A DNA stretch of 39,718 nucleotides from an uncultured Lachnospiraceae bacterium (GTDB lineage: Bacteria > Bacillota > Clostridia > Lachnospirales > Lachnospiraceae): positions 1 through 39,718 of the forward strand of contig CASWVG010000021.1 in NCBI GenBank assembly GCA_949472775.1, in the 5' to 3' direction. The notes under the pieces are model-generated. The model made no database searches and was not told where the DNA came from. It saw nothing but the letters and a program-made list of their open reading frames with translations. Of this stretch, positions 16,596-23,479 are shown one piece after another (the first letter of the stretch is position 1; each line of letters begins with the position of its first letter). The position numbers were made by a program, and so were the translations under genes.

Positions 16596-16736
16596 GAAAA
16601 GATTGAAAATAAGTCTGATGACCTTATTTTCCCATCAGGAATTTGTGCAGAAGCGTCACAAATTTCCATGATCGCAGAACCGGATCTGAAATTCGATTCG
16701 CGTTTCCTCAGCTTACGCTTCGGAATGGAGGATATT
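16596..16736 (+). ncRNA. Structured leader RNA, copy B
   Basis: Leader of the lipoprotein gene, clearly related to copy A at 9869-10026 (opposite strand). Shared 23-base core AATAAGTCTGATGACCTTAT plus three T from 16608. Hairpins in order: H1 GATTGAAAATAAG with CTTATTTT and ATC; H2 AATTTGTG (16640-16647) with CACAAATT (16657-16664), where copy A has GAG/CTC in place of GTG/CAC; H3 CGGATC/GATTCG with one wobble; H4 TTCC (16704-16707), AGC/GCT and GGAA (16722-16725) with a TC/TC internal loop. H4 ends just before GGAGG. The frame encoding NKSDDLIF is also readable here and is in frame with the lipoprotein. Confidence 0.65.
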
Positions 16737-17468
16737 ATGAAAAAAGCAATCGCATTGACACTGACGTTTGCCCTTGTTTTGTCCCTTACCGCCTGCGGTA
16801 AAGGCGGAAACGGCGGCGAGGACAAGAAATCCGAGGGCGTTATGACCCACGACGAGTACATGGCTGCCGCAATTGACAGTGAAGTGGTAATCGAGACATA
16901 TGTGCAGGCAAAACAGTCATGGTGGGAAGATAAAGCCACCCTCTACACACAGGATAAAGACGGCGCCTATTTCGTTTACAACGCAGTCTGCTCCGAGGCG
17001 GATTATGCGAAACTCACCCCCGGCACGAAAATCAAGGTAACCGGCTACAAGACCGAGTGGTCTGGCGAGGTGGAAGTTGCCGAAGGCGCAACCATCGAGA
17101 TTCTGGACGGCAATTACGTTGCTCCCATCACGGATGTAACCGATCTTCTCGGCAAAGACGAGCTGATCGACCACCAGAATGAATTCGTGTCCTTCAAGGG
17201 CATGACCGTGGAAGCTGCCGACGAAAGCGGCTCCGCTTTCCTCTATAACTGGGACGGCTCCGGCGAGGACGGAAGTGACCTGTACTTCAATGTTTCCAAG
17301 GACAACCAGACCTACACCTTCACGGTAGAGTCCTACCTGTGCGACAGCAGCACAGACGTTTATCAGACAGTTAAGAGCTTAAACGTGGGCGACACGGTTG
17401 ATATGGAAGGTTTTCTTTACTGGTATGAGGGTGTGAATCCGCATATCACATCTGTATCCGTAAAATAA
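16737..17468 (+). CDS. Lipoprotein with OB-fold-like repeats
   Basis: A 243-residue secreted lipoprotein. The signal peptide MKKAIALTLTFALVLSLTAC has its lipobox at LTAC, followed by a glycine/charged linker. The mature protein reads like one or two OB-fold domains: LTPGTKIKVTGYKTEWSGEV and LNVGDTVDMEGFLYWYEG both match the G-x-K/V-V-x-V-x-G pattern of nucleic-acid-binding-type OB folds found in secreted Clostridia proteins. The reading frame is open back to 16488, but GGAGG six bases before ATG 16737 and the signal peptide fix the start. Function unknown. It has its own promoter, leader and terminator. Confidence 0.8.
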   Translation: MKKAIALTLTFALVLSLTACGKGGNGGEDKKSEGVMTHDEYMAAAIDSEVVIETYVQAKQSWWEDKATLYTQDKDGAYFVYNAVCSEADYAKLTPGTKIKVTGYKTEWSGEVEVAEGATIEILDGNYVAPITDVTDLLGKDELIDHQNEFVSFKGMTVEAADESGSAFLYNWDGSGEDGSDLYFNVSKDNQTYTFTVESYLCDSSTDVYQTVKSLNVGDTVDMEGFLYWYEGVNPHITSVSVK

Positions 17469-17479
17469 GATTCCGTTAT

Positions 17480-17525
17480 AAAGACAGTATGAACGGCATA
17501 TGCTCCTTCATACTGTCTTTTCATT
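17480..17525 (+). terminator. Intrinsic terminator after lipoprotein gene
   Basis: A 14-pair stem, AAAGACAGTATGAA (17480-17493) with TTCATACTGTCTTT (17507-17520), loop of 13 bases, then TTTTCATTT. It ends the ABC/lipoprotein region ahead of the convergent aldolase gene. Confidence 0.85.
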
Positions 17526-17588
17526 TGCACAGCTTCCTGCTCTTCATGCAAACCGCCCGCACCTCCGCCGCCACCCGCAGGCTGCTTT

Positions 17589-18233
17589 CTACTTTTGCGT
17601 ACCGATTACTTCTTCCAGCCGCTTCCGTTTTTCTTCATCCAGCACCCTCGGCCCGCCAAGCTGTGTCGTCCGATACAGAAGTTCCGCGTAAAACTCCACC
17701 GACTCCATCTTCATATAAGCCGTCTGCAAATCCCTGGCCCATGTGAGCGCGCCGTGGCTCTCTAAAAGGATCGCCTGATAGTCCGTAAGATACGGCTCAA
17801 TGGCGTCTGGAATCTCCGCAGTGGAGGGCGTACCATAGGGCGCAAGGGGGACTTTTCCAAAATTGACGATCACCTCCGGCATGATGGGGCTGTCAAGCGC
17901 CCTGCCCATCACCGCAAAACTGGTGGCAAATATGGGATGCGCGTGTACCACAGCCGCGATATCCGGGCGTTTCTGATATACCCGGATATGCATCTTCACC
18001 TCGGAGGATGGTCCGAACCCTTCCGACATTTCCAGCACCTTTCCCGAAAGATCCAGCTTGCAGAGCTGCTCCGGCTTCATAAAGCCCTTTGAGACGCCTG
18101 TGGGCGTACAGATCAGCTCATTCTCCGATAGCCGCACCGAAATATTGCCGTCGTTTGCCGCCACCATACGCCGCCCGTACATCCTTCTCCCAATCTCACA
18201 GATCTCTTCCCGTACTATTTTTTCATCCCTCAT
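17589..18233 (-). CDS. Class II aldolase/adducin family protein (FucA/AraD-like)
   Basis: A 214-residue zinc-dependent class II aldolase family protein. Visible motifs are ANDGNISVRLSENELICTPTG near residue 22, AAVVHAHPIFATSFAV with two zinc-ligand histidines near residue 95, and the third histidine in LLESHGALTWARDL near residue 155. The length matches L-fuculose-1-phosphate aldolase. Exact substrate (fuculose, rhamnulose or ribulose phosphate) is not determined. It is a single gene with its own promoter at 18349-18377. Confidence 0.85.
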   Translation of the reverse strand: MRDEKIVREEICEIGRRMYGRRMVAANDGNISVRLSENELICTPTGVSKGFMKPEQLCKLDLSGKVLEMSEGFGPSSEVKMHIRVYQKRPDIAAVVHAHPIFATSFAVMGRALDSPIMPEVIVNFGKVPLAPYGTPSTAEIPDAIEPYLTDYQAILLESHGALTWARDLQTAYMKMESVEFYAELLYRTTQLGGPRVLDEEKRKRLEEVIGTQK

Positions 18234-18348
18234 GCTTTTCCTCCGTTTGATACCTCATTTTCTCGCACGACCTTTCCTGCTGTCGCAGTATATATCCATG
18301 TAAAACGCCTGTCGTCTCACTGTCAGAAAATATCGTCCGCACGCAATT

Positions 18349-18377
18349 ATTATACCGAAAGAATATCAAACGAACAA
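18349..18377 (-). promoter_or_regulatory. Promoter for aldolase gene
   Basis: Read on the minus strand: TTGTTC (18377-18372), 17 bases, TATAAT (18354-18349). It gives a leader of about 110 bases before the aldolase start. It is divergent from the LytTR gene promoter at 18428. Confidence 0.6.
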
Positions 18378-18427
18378 GTATCTGTACACCACTTATGCCC
18401 CGCATACAACCGACTATCAGAAAACAG

Positions 18428-18456
18428 TTGCAGGAAATATCCCCTTTTCCTATAAT
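18428..18456 (+). promoter_or_regulatory. Promoter for LytTR/DUF3021 operon
   Basis: TTGCAG (18428-18433), 17 bases, TATAAT (18451-18456), about 70 bases before the LytTR start codon at 18527. Confidence 0.6.
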
Positions 18457-18526
18457 GACATCACAGAAAGAAAACAGAGCATACATGAAAGAAGATAAAC
18501 GCTGTGACAGGGAGGTGAACACAGAA

Positions 18527-18967
18527 ATGCAGGTTGAAATAAAAATAGACAGCTCCTGTACCGAGCCGAAAATCGTCATACACACCGCTTCCATAACGGA
18601 AGAAGTGAATACCCTCATGCAGAGGCTGTCCAACCAGACGCCGCCCATTCTCACCGGCAGCAAAGACGGTAAGATGGAGGTCATAGAGCCGGATGAGCTG
18701 TTTCGGATTTATACGGCAAGTGGCAAAGTTTTTGCGGTGACGGACAAGGGAGAATATCTTCTGCGGCTCAGGCTCTACGAAGTGGAGGAGCGGTTAAATC
18801 CTTCCCGGTTTGTCCGTATCTCCAACTCGGAAATCATCCACTTAAGTAAAGTTAAAAACTTCGACCTGAGTTTCAGCGGCACGATCTATGTGAAGCTGAC
18901 AAACGGTACGACAACTTATGTTTCCAGACGTTATGTCACAAAAATCAAAAAAATATTAGGAATGTGA
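18527..18967 (+). CDS. LytTR DNA-binding domain protein
   Basis: A 146-residue regulator with a short N-terminal region and a LytTR domain (about 50-146), including IYTASGKVFAVTDKGEYLL, NPSRFVRISNSEIIHLSKV and a basic C-terminal VSRRYVTKIKKILGM. There is no receiver domain. Such stand-alone LytTR proteins are usually paired with a DUF3021 membrane protein that modulates them, as here nine bases downstream. ATG 18527 is chosen because GGAGGTG lies about 10 bases upstream. Confidence 0.88.
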   Translation: MQVEIKIDSSCTEPKIVIHTASITEEVNTLMQRLSNQTPPILTGSKDGKMEVIEPDELFRIYTASGKVFAVTDKGEYLLRLRLYEVEERLNPSRFVRISNSEIIHLSKVKNFDLSFSGTIYVKLTNGTTTYVSRRYVTKIKKILGM

Positions 18968-18976
18968 GGTAAAAAC

Positions 18977-19447
18977 ATGTTAAAGAAAATCATTTCACGC
19001 GGACTATTCGGTTTTCCCATGGGAATTGCTATCGGCTACACCTTCACGATCATCACTTCCCTGATCTGGGCGGACGGTTACTACGCTCCCTGTATGCCGG
19101 AACTGGTGGAAATGGTGGGAAGTGAAATAGGCGCCGTTATCGTGCAGGCGCTCCTGTGCGGTCTGCTGGGAGGCGGATGCGCCGGATGCTCCGTGGTCTG
19201 GGACGTGGAGACTTGGGGGCTTGCCAGACAGACCGGTATTTACTTTTTGCTCATCACCGTTTTGATGATGCCGATCGCCTATATCACTTACTGGACGGAG
19301 CACAGTCTGACGGGCATTGTAAAGTATTTTGGCATGTTCGCATGTAATTATGCCATCATATGGCTGATACAGTATGCCTTCATCAGACACAACATCAAGA
19401 AAATGAACGCGACCCTGCACCGGCAGCATGACAGCGAAAGCAAATAA
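18977..19447 (+). CDS. DUF3021 family membrane protein
   Basis: A 156-residue protein with four predicted membrane helices (about 10-30, 50-75, 85-105, 115-135) and a basic cytosolic tail. It is typical of DUF3021 proteins, which are co-encoded with LytTR regulators and thought to restrain them at the membrane. A GAGGT site lies about seven bases before the ATG. Translation is probably coupled to the preceding gene. Confidence 0.85.
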   Translation: MLKKIISRGLFGFPMGIAIGYTFTIITSLIWADGYYAPCMPELVEMVGSEIGAVIVQALLCGLLGGGCAGCSVVWDVETWGLARQTGIYFLLITVLMMPIAYITYWTEHSLTGIVKYFGMFACNYAIIWLIQYAFIRHNIKKMNATLHRQHDSESK

Positions 19448-19450
19448 AAG

Positions 19451-19510
19451 AAGCAGGCATTGCCATTCCAGAGACCTGATACCCGCCTCAGATGGCAATG
19501 CCTGCTTTTC
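19451..19510. terminator. Bidirectional terminator between DUF3021 and aminopeptidase genes
   Basis: A 16-pair stem, AAGCAGGCATTGCCAT (19451-19466) with ATGGCAATGCCTGCTT (19492-19507). T-rich sequence follows on the plus strand and CTTCTTTTATTT on the minus strand, so it can serve both convergent genes. Confidence 0.85.
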
Positions 19511-19540
19511 TCCGCGCTCCTTCTTTTGCGCCATATCGTC

Positions 19541-21331
19541 TTACACCGCCGCGGTAGCCTCCCCGAGCCATACAAGCTCCTCCCCCGTAAAACGGGGCGC
19601 AAGCGTCTCATACACCTTTTCGTGATAGTCATTTAACATCTTTTTCTCCGATGGTCTGAGCAGACTTACATCGATCGCATCCTTGTCAAAAGGTACCATG
19701 GTGAGCGGCTCCAGATACATAAACTGCCCGTAATTGGTCTTCTCGCCCTTTCTGACAAGCACCAGATTCTCATGCCTGACACCGAACTGCCCCGCCAGAT
19801 ATAATCCCGGCTCATTGGAGATGACCATTCCCTCTTCCAGAGGCACACATGGCGCATTGTCATTCATACGCCAACGGAAATTCTGAGGTCCCTCATGCAC
19901 GCTCAGAAGATACCCCACGCCGTGACCCGTGCCGTGATTGTAGTCAAGTCCCTCCTCCCAGAGCGGCTGTCTCGCCAGCACATCCAGATTCTGCCCGCAG
20001 GCGCCCTCTATAAATTTCGCCGCGCCCAGACGCAGATGCCCTTTCAATACAAGTGTGTAGACTCTCTTCTCCCTCGCCGTCAGCTCTCCCAGCACAATCG
20101 TGCGGGTAATGTCCGTCGTCCCCTCGCTGTAATGTCCGCCCGTATCCGCCAGACAAAGTCCCTTTGGCTGCAAAACCGCATCCGTCTCCAATGTTGCGCT
20201 GTAATGCACAATCGCGCCGTGAGATCCGTAAGCCACGATGGGGTCAAAACTTGGACCGAGATACCCTTCCGCCTCACAGCGGAATTCTTCCAGCTTCTCT
20301 GCCGCGCCAATCTCCGTAATCTCCTCCTTGCCCACATGGGTTTTCAGCCAGTATATAAATCTGGTCACAGCCACCCCGTCCTTCACATGGGCAGAGCGGA
20401 TATGATCAATTTCCCGTGACGTCTTAACCGCTTTCAGCAGCGCGAGGGGGCTTGGTTTATTGATCTTTTCCACGCCCTTGGAAACGACGTGTAACAGCCG
20501 GTAGCTCACTTTATTTTCGTCCGCCATAAGCCGCTGCCCCGCGGGCAGGGACGCCACAAGCTCCTCTATGCTGTCATAGGGAAGAAGGGTGATTCCCGCC
20601 CTCTTTAACTCCGCCTTGATCTCCTCAGAAAACGCCTGCGCCTGCGCGCACAAAATCGCCCGTCTTTTCGTGATAAACATATACGACAGAAATACCGGGG
20701 TGTGTTTCACATCATCCCCGCGCAGGTTGAGAAGCCACGCCGTCTCGTCGAGCGCCGTCACAAGAAGGGCGTCCGCCCTCTCCTCCTCCATCTTTTCCCG
20801 CACCTTGGCAAGCTTTTCTTCCCGGGAAAGCCCTGCGTAGGAAATCAGCAGTTCCCAGACCGGCTCCGCCGACATGGGCGGGCGGTCCTCCCAGATCTTA
20901 TCAACCAGATCACGCTTCCCGTAAAAGGTGACCTGCTTCTCCGCCGTCTTCTCCTTCAGTTCCTTCACGAACGCGCCCGTCACGGTCCGTCCGTCGAAAC
21001 CGACCACATCCCCCCGCTTCAGTTCTTTCCCGAGGAACGCCGCCAGCGTCGGAACGTCCGGCTCCCCGCTTTTCATCAGTTCAATGCCGCTGCCCGCAAG
21101 TTGCGTTTCCGCCTGCAGGAAATACCTGCCGTCCGTCCACAGAAAAGCCCGGTCCTGCATCACCAGAAGCGTGCCCGCGGAACCCGTAAACCCGGATAAA
21201 TATTCTCTCGTCTTAAAATAGTCCCCCACATACTCGGAACCATGGAAATCCTCCGTCGGAACAATATAAGCCGCTATCTTCCGACGATGCATCTGCTCTC
21301 TGAGCGCCTGCAGTTTTTCCAAAGTATTCAT
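19541..21331 (-). CDS. Xaa-Pro aminopeptidase P family protein (M24B)
   Basis: A 596-residue metallopeptidase that removes N-terminal residues preceding proline. Two creatinase-like N-terminal domains (about 1-300) precede the pita-bread M24 domain. The five metal ligands are visible: both Asp in ADTGGHYSEGTTDITRT, His in NHGTGHGVG, Glu in ISNEPGLY and Glu in RHENLVLV. The three-domain length matches eukaryote-like aminopeptidase P (about 600 residues) rather than the shorter PepQ. ATG 21331 is preceded by GAGGTGG, so an upstream in-frame ATG at 21364 is not used. Confidence 0.92.
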   Translation of the reverse strand: MNTLEKLQALREQMHRRKIAAYIVPTEDFHGSEYVGDYFKTREYLSGFTGSAGTLLVMQDRAFLWTDGRYFLQAETQLAGSGIELMKSGEPDVPTLAAFLGKELKRGDVVGFDGRTVTGAFVKELKEKTAEKQVTFYGKRDLVDKIWEDRPPMSAEPVWELLISYAGLSREEKLAKVREKMEEERADALLVTALDETAWLLNLRGDDVKHTPVFLSYMFITKRRAILCAQAQAFSEEIKAELKRAGITLLPYDSIEELVASLPAGQRLMADENKVSYRLLHVVSKGVEKINKPSPLALLKAVKTSREIDHIRSAHVKDGVAVTRFIYWLKTHVGKEEITEIGAAEKLEEFRCEAEGYLGPSFDPIVAYGSHGAIVHYSATLETDAVLQPKGLCLADTGGHYSEGTTDITRTIVLGELTAREKRVYTLVLKGHLRLGAAKFIEGACGQNLDVLARQPLWEEGLDYNHGTGHGVGYLLSVHEGPQNFRWRMNDNAPCVPLEEGMVISNEPGLYLAGQFGVRHENLVLVRKGEKTNYGQFMYLEPLTMVPFDKDAIDVSLLRPSEKKMLNDYHEKVYETLAPRFTGEELVWLGEATAAV

Positions 21332-21367
21332 ACCCACCTCATTTCCGCGCATTCCCACACGCACATT

Positions 21368-22022
21368 TTATCTATTTCTATACTGCTTTTTGCATACCTT
21401 TGCCCCTGAATATAGCCCCTTCTCATTTTCTCTTCCAGCGCAGATCAGCGGATTTCTCCAAAACGCCCACAGAAGTTCAATATCCATAAAAAGCCAGATC
21501 ACCGGCTCGCAGAAAATCACCGCCATATACTGAAACCGCGGTATGAAAAACGCCACAAACAGATATTTCCCGACTAACTCGATCACGCTGGAAATGACAG
21601 GCAGTATCTTATTGCCGATGCTCTGCAGCGCAAGCCGGGAAGGATTTAACAGCGCCAGAAGCATCAGACAGGGCGCCACCACCTGCAAGTACAGCGCGCC
21701 GTTTTCAATCACCACCGATTCCGTAGAGCCGGATAACAGCTGCACCATCCACGGCGCGAGGGGCACCGTAAAAAGCTTCTGTCACAATGGCAAGACCGTT
21801 GCCGATCCCCAGCGCGAAGCCGACAAGCAGGTCATAGACCGCCGCTGCCGCGCCCATAGCCGCCAGCGCCTCGTCACCCAGCGTGTGCCCGATAATCACG
21901 GTGTCCATGGTATTATAAAGCTGCTGAAAAACCCCGGAAAAGAAAAGGGGCACCGCAAAGAGAAGCATCGACTTCAAAATCGGTCCCTGCAGCAGATCCA
22001 CTTCCCGTTTTTTCTTTGTCAT
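21368..22022 (-). pseudogene. MATE family efflux transporter remnant
   Basis: Two frames together make a broken MATE transporter. The N-terminal piece (22022 to about 21770) reads LLQGPILKSMLLFAVPLFFSG and GHTLGDEALAAMGAAAAVYDLL, diagnostic of MATE helices 1-2. The C-terminal piece (21766-21368) carries PLAPWMVQLLSGSTESV and later helices. A full transporter is about 450 residues; only about 215 remain. The junction near 21770-21790 joins VTEAF directly to a PLAPW segment in another frame, so roughly 230 residues were lost together with the reading frame. It is unlikely to be functional. Confidence 0.85.
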
Positions 22023-22049
22023 GTCATTATCCCCATTCCACCGCGTTTC

Positions 22050-22379
22050 TCACGCTTTCGGCACAACGGCGTAAAACTCAATCACTTCGCCGCTCTCATT
22101 GCGCAGGCTGTGGCTGTGTCCCTTCGGGCAGTAATGGCAGCTCCCCGCGGGCAGCGTCTCCGTGTCGCCGTCATAGAGCACAACTCCCGTCCCCTTCAAC
22201 ATAAAGATCATCTCGCAGTCCGCCTCATGGGTATGTACGCCGATCGCCGCGCCCGGCTCTAAAGATGCCCGCATGATTTTACACGCCTCGTCCGTGTACA
22301 TATGCGTCCGAAACTCTTTCTCCCCGCCCTTGAAATTCGGGATTATTTGCTCCTCGATTGTGTCAAAGTTTAATATCAT
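22050..22379 (-). CDS. Small cupin domain protein
   Basis: A 109-residue single-domain cupin. Motif 1 reads GVHTHEADCEMIFMLKGTG and motif 2 PAGSCHYCPKGHSHSLRN, providing the usual metal-binding His and Glu set. Such proteins act as sugar/metabolite binding or isomerase-like proteins; the substrate is unknown. The gene has a good promoter upstream (22425-22453) and a GGAGG-like site. The broken MATE gene follows it by 27 bases, so it may once have been an operon. Confidence 0.8.
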   Translation of the reverse strand: MILNFDTIEEQIIPNFKGGEKEFRTHMYTDEACKIMRASLEPGAAIGVHTHEADCEMIFMLKGTGVVLYDGDTETLPAGSCHYCPKGHSHSLRNESGEVIEFYAVVPKA

Positions 22380-22424
22380 AGGTGCCTCCGTTTTGAGATA
22401 TCGTGATTACGTTATTGTAAGTAA

Positions 22425-22453
22425 ATTATAATCTCGTGTTCCGTTATGCGCAA
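22425..22453 (-). promoter_or_regulatory. Promoter for cupin gene
   Basis: Read on the minus strand: TTGCGC (22453-22448), 17 bases, TATAAT (22430-22425). It lies about 46 bases before the cupin start. Confidence 0.65.
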
Positions 22454-22484
22454 GCGGGAAATCTATTGCCGGATTATTTCACGC

Positions 22485-23036
22485 TTATTTACCGTCTACA
22501 ATCTCCGCAATCCTCTCCGCCACTTCCTCCGGACTTAATTCCGTCGTTATCATGCACGGACAGTCGTAATCGTCGTAAAAATGAAATGTATTCTTTATCC
22601 CTCTTTCCGTGCGCTTTGCATCTCTCCCATCCTGCTCACAGCGTCTCCTGTTTTCCTGCAAATCGCATTTTAAAACGATGGTAACTATCTGAAACGCGAT
22701 TCCATCTTCCCTTAATTTATTGACTGCCGTGGCGAAAATCTCTTTCCGTTCCCCGTGAAATGCGTAGGGAAATACAATCTTGTCAATATCCTCGCAGAGC
22801 AGATAATTTTTGAATAGACAGTAAATATTTTCCGTAACAGCCCTCTGGGTTGCCGGAGTCAGTAAAAACGGATTCATTGTCCTACACCAATCCGCATCTA
22901 CAAAAGCGCACCTTGTATTTTGGTCCAGAAACGCCTTGGCAGTCGTACTCTTTCCCACGCCATTCGGACCCAGTATTACAATTAATTTCTTCATTGGCAG
23001 CATTTTTGAAATCCCCTGTTCACAAGCTTGTTCCAT
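22485..23036 (-). CDS. P-loop nucleoside/shikimate kinase-like ATPase
   Basis: A 183-residue protein with Walker A GPNGVGKST near residue 23, followed by a DADWCRTMNPF segment and basic residues (QENRRRCEQDGRD) that suggest a lid. The layout resembles small kinases of the AAA_33/zeta-like or shikimate kinase group. The C-terminus TTELSPEEVAERI is typical of these. The start is uncertain: 23036 has TAGGA seven bases upstream, whereas the ATG at 22994 (MKKLIVILGPNG) matches usual family starts. Substrate unknown. Confidence 0.7.
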   Translation of the reverse strand: MEQACEQGISKMLPMKKLIVILGPNGVGKSTTAKAFLDQNTRCAFVDADWCRTMNPFLLTPATQRAVTENIYCLFKNYLLCEDIDKIVFPYAFHGERKEIFATAVNKLREDGIAFQIVTIVLKCDLQENRRRCEQDGRDAKRTERGIKNTFHFYDDYDCPCMITTELSPEEVAERIAEIVDGK

Positions 23037-23085
23037 ATCCCTATCCTACCATAAGCGCATACACAATGCTATCGCAATTTCCTGT

Positions 23086-23114
23086 TTGACAACAAGCTTA
23101 TACCATGCTAGAAT
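23086..23114 (+). promoter_or_regulatory. Promoter for ABC-F gene
   Basis: TTGACA (23086-23091), 17 bases, TAGAAT (23109-23114) with a TG two bases upstream as an extended -10. Transcription would start near 23121, giving a leader of about 355 bases. Confidence 0.75.
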
Positions 23115-23120
23115 GACTTT

Positions 23121-23473
23121 ATCTTTGAAGAGAGAGGTGAAAGGATGAAGAAATAATCTACTTTTGATTGCATGAAGGTTATCACTGTACGGACATTTTG
23201 TTTCGTACCGTTTTTCGTGCCGCCAGAAGTGGATTATGTTTTCGCCGCCTCTCTTTTTGTGTGCGTTCTTTTGTGATGTCTTTTCCGCATCACATTTCCC
23301 TGTGAGGTGACTGAGCATATGACATCGCTTTCCCAGCGGCAGAAGCTGTCCCGTCATGCAAAAATGCCGCAGCTGAAATCTTTGACAGGGAATGTCCTGC
23401 ATTCTCTGAATCGCCGCTGTCTGGTACATGAATTTAATCTTTGTTATACCAGCGGCAGTTTTAGAAGGGAGAG
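23121..23473 (+). promoter_or_regulatory. Attenuator leader of ABC-F gene, with three-codon upstream ORF
   Basis: The 353-base leader carries an upstream ORF, ATG-AAG-AAA-TAA at 23145-23156, with AGGTG five bases ahead. AGAGAGG (23131-23137) pairs with CCTCTCT (23248-23254), and AATAATCTACTT (from 23152) pairs with AAGTGGATTAT (ending near 23237). A T run follows at 23254-23258. The upstream ORF therefore sits in the 5' arm of an intrinsic terminator. A second strong hairpin, GCCGCT..GGTA (23413-23426) with TACCAGCGGC (23447-23456), ends before the gene's ribosome site; AGCGGCAG at 23335-23342 can compete for the same arm. This layout fits antibiotic-responsive attenuation known for ABC-F genes. 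Confidence 0.65.
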
Positions 23474-23479
23474 ATGTGT

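Noticed and set aside
16602..16640. Hammerhead ribozyme suggested by CTGATGA in the leader core
   Set aside because: The conserved GAAA and third-stem elements are not found in the right places, and CTGATGA lies in a hairpin loop.
16488..16736. In-frame N-terminal extension of the OB-fold lipoprotein
   Set aside because: It would overlap the binding-protein gene and hide the signal peptide; GGAGG before ATG 16737 is a better start.
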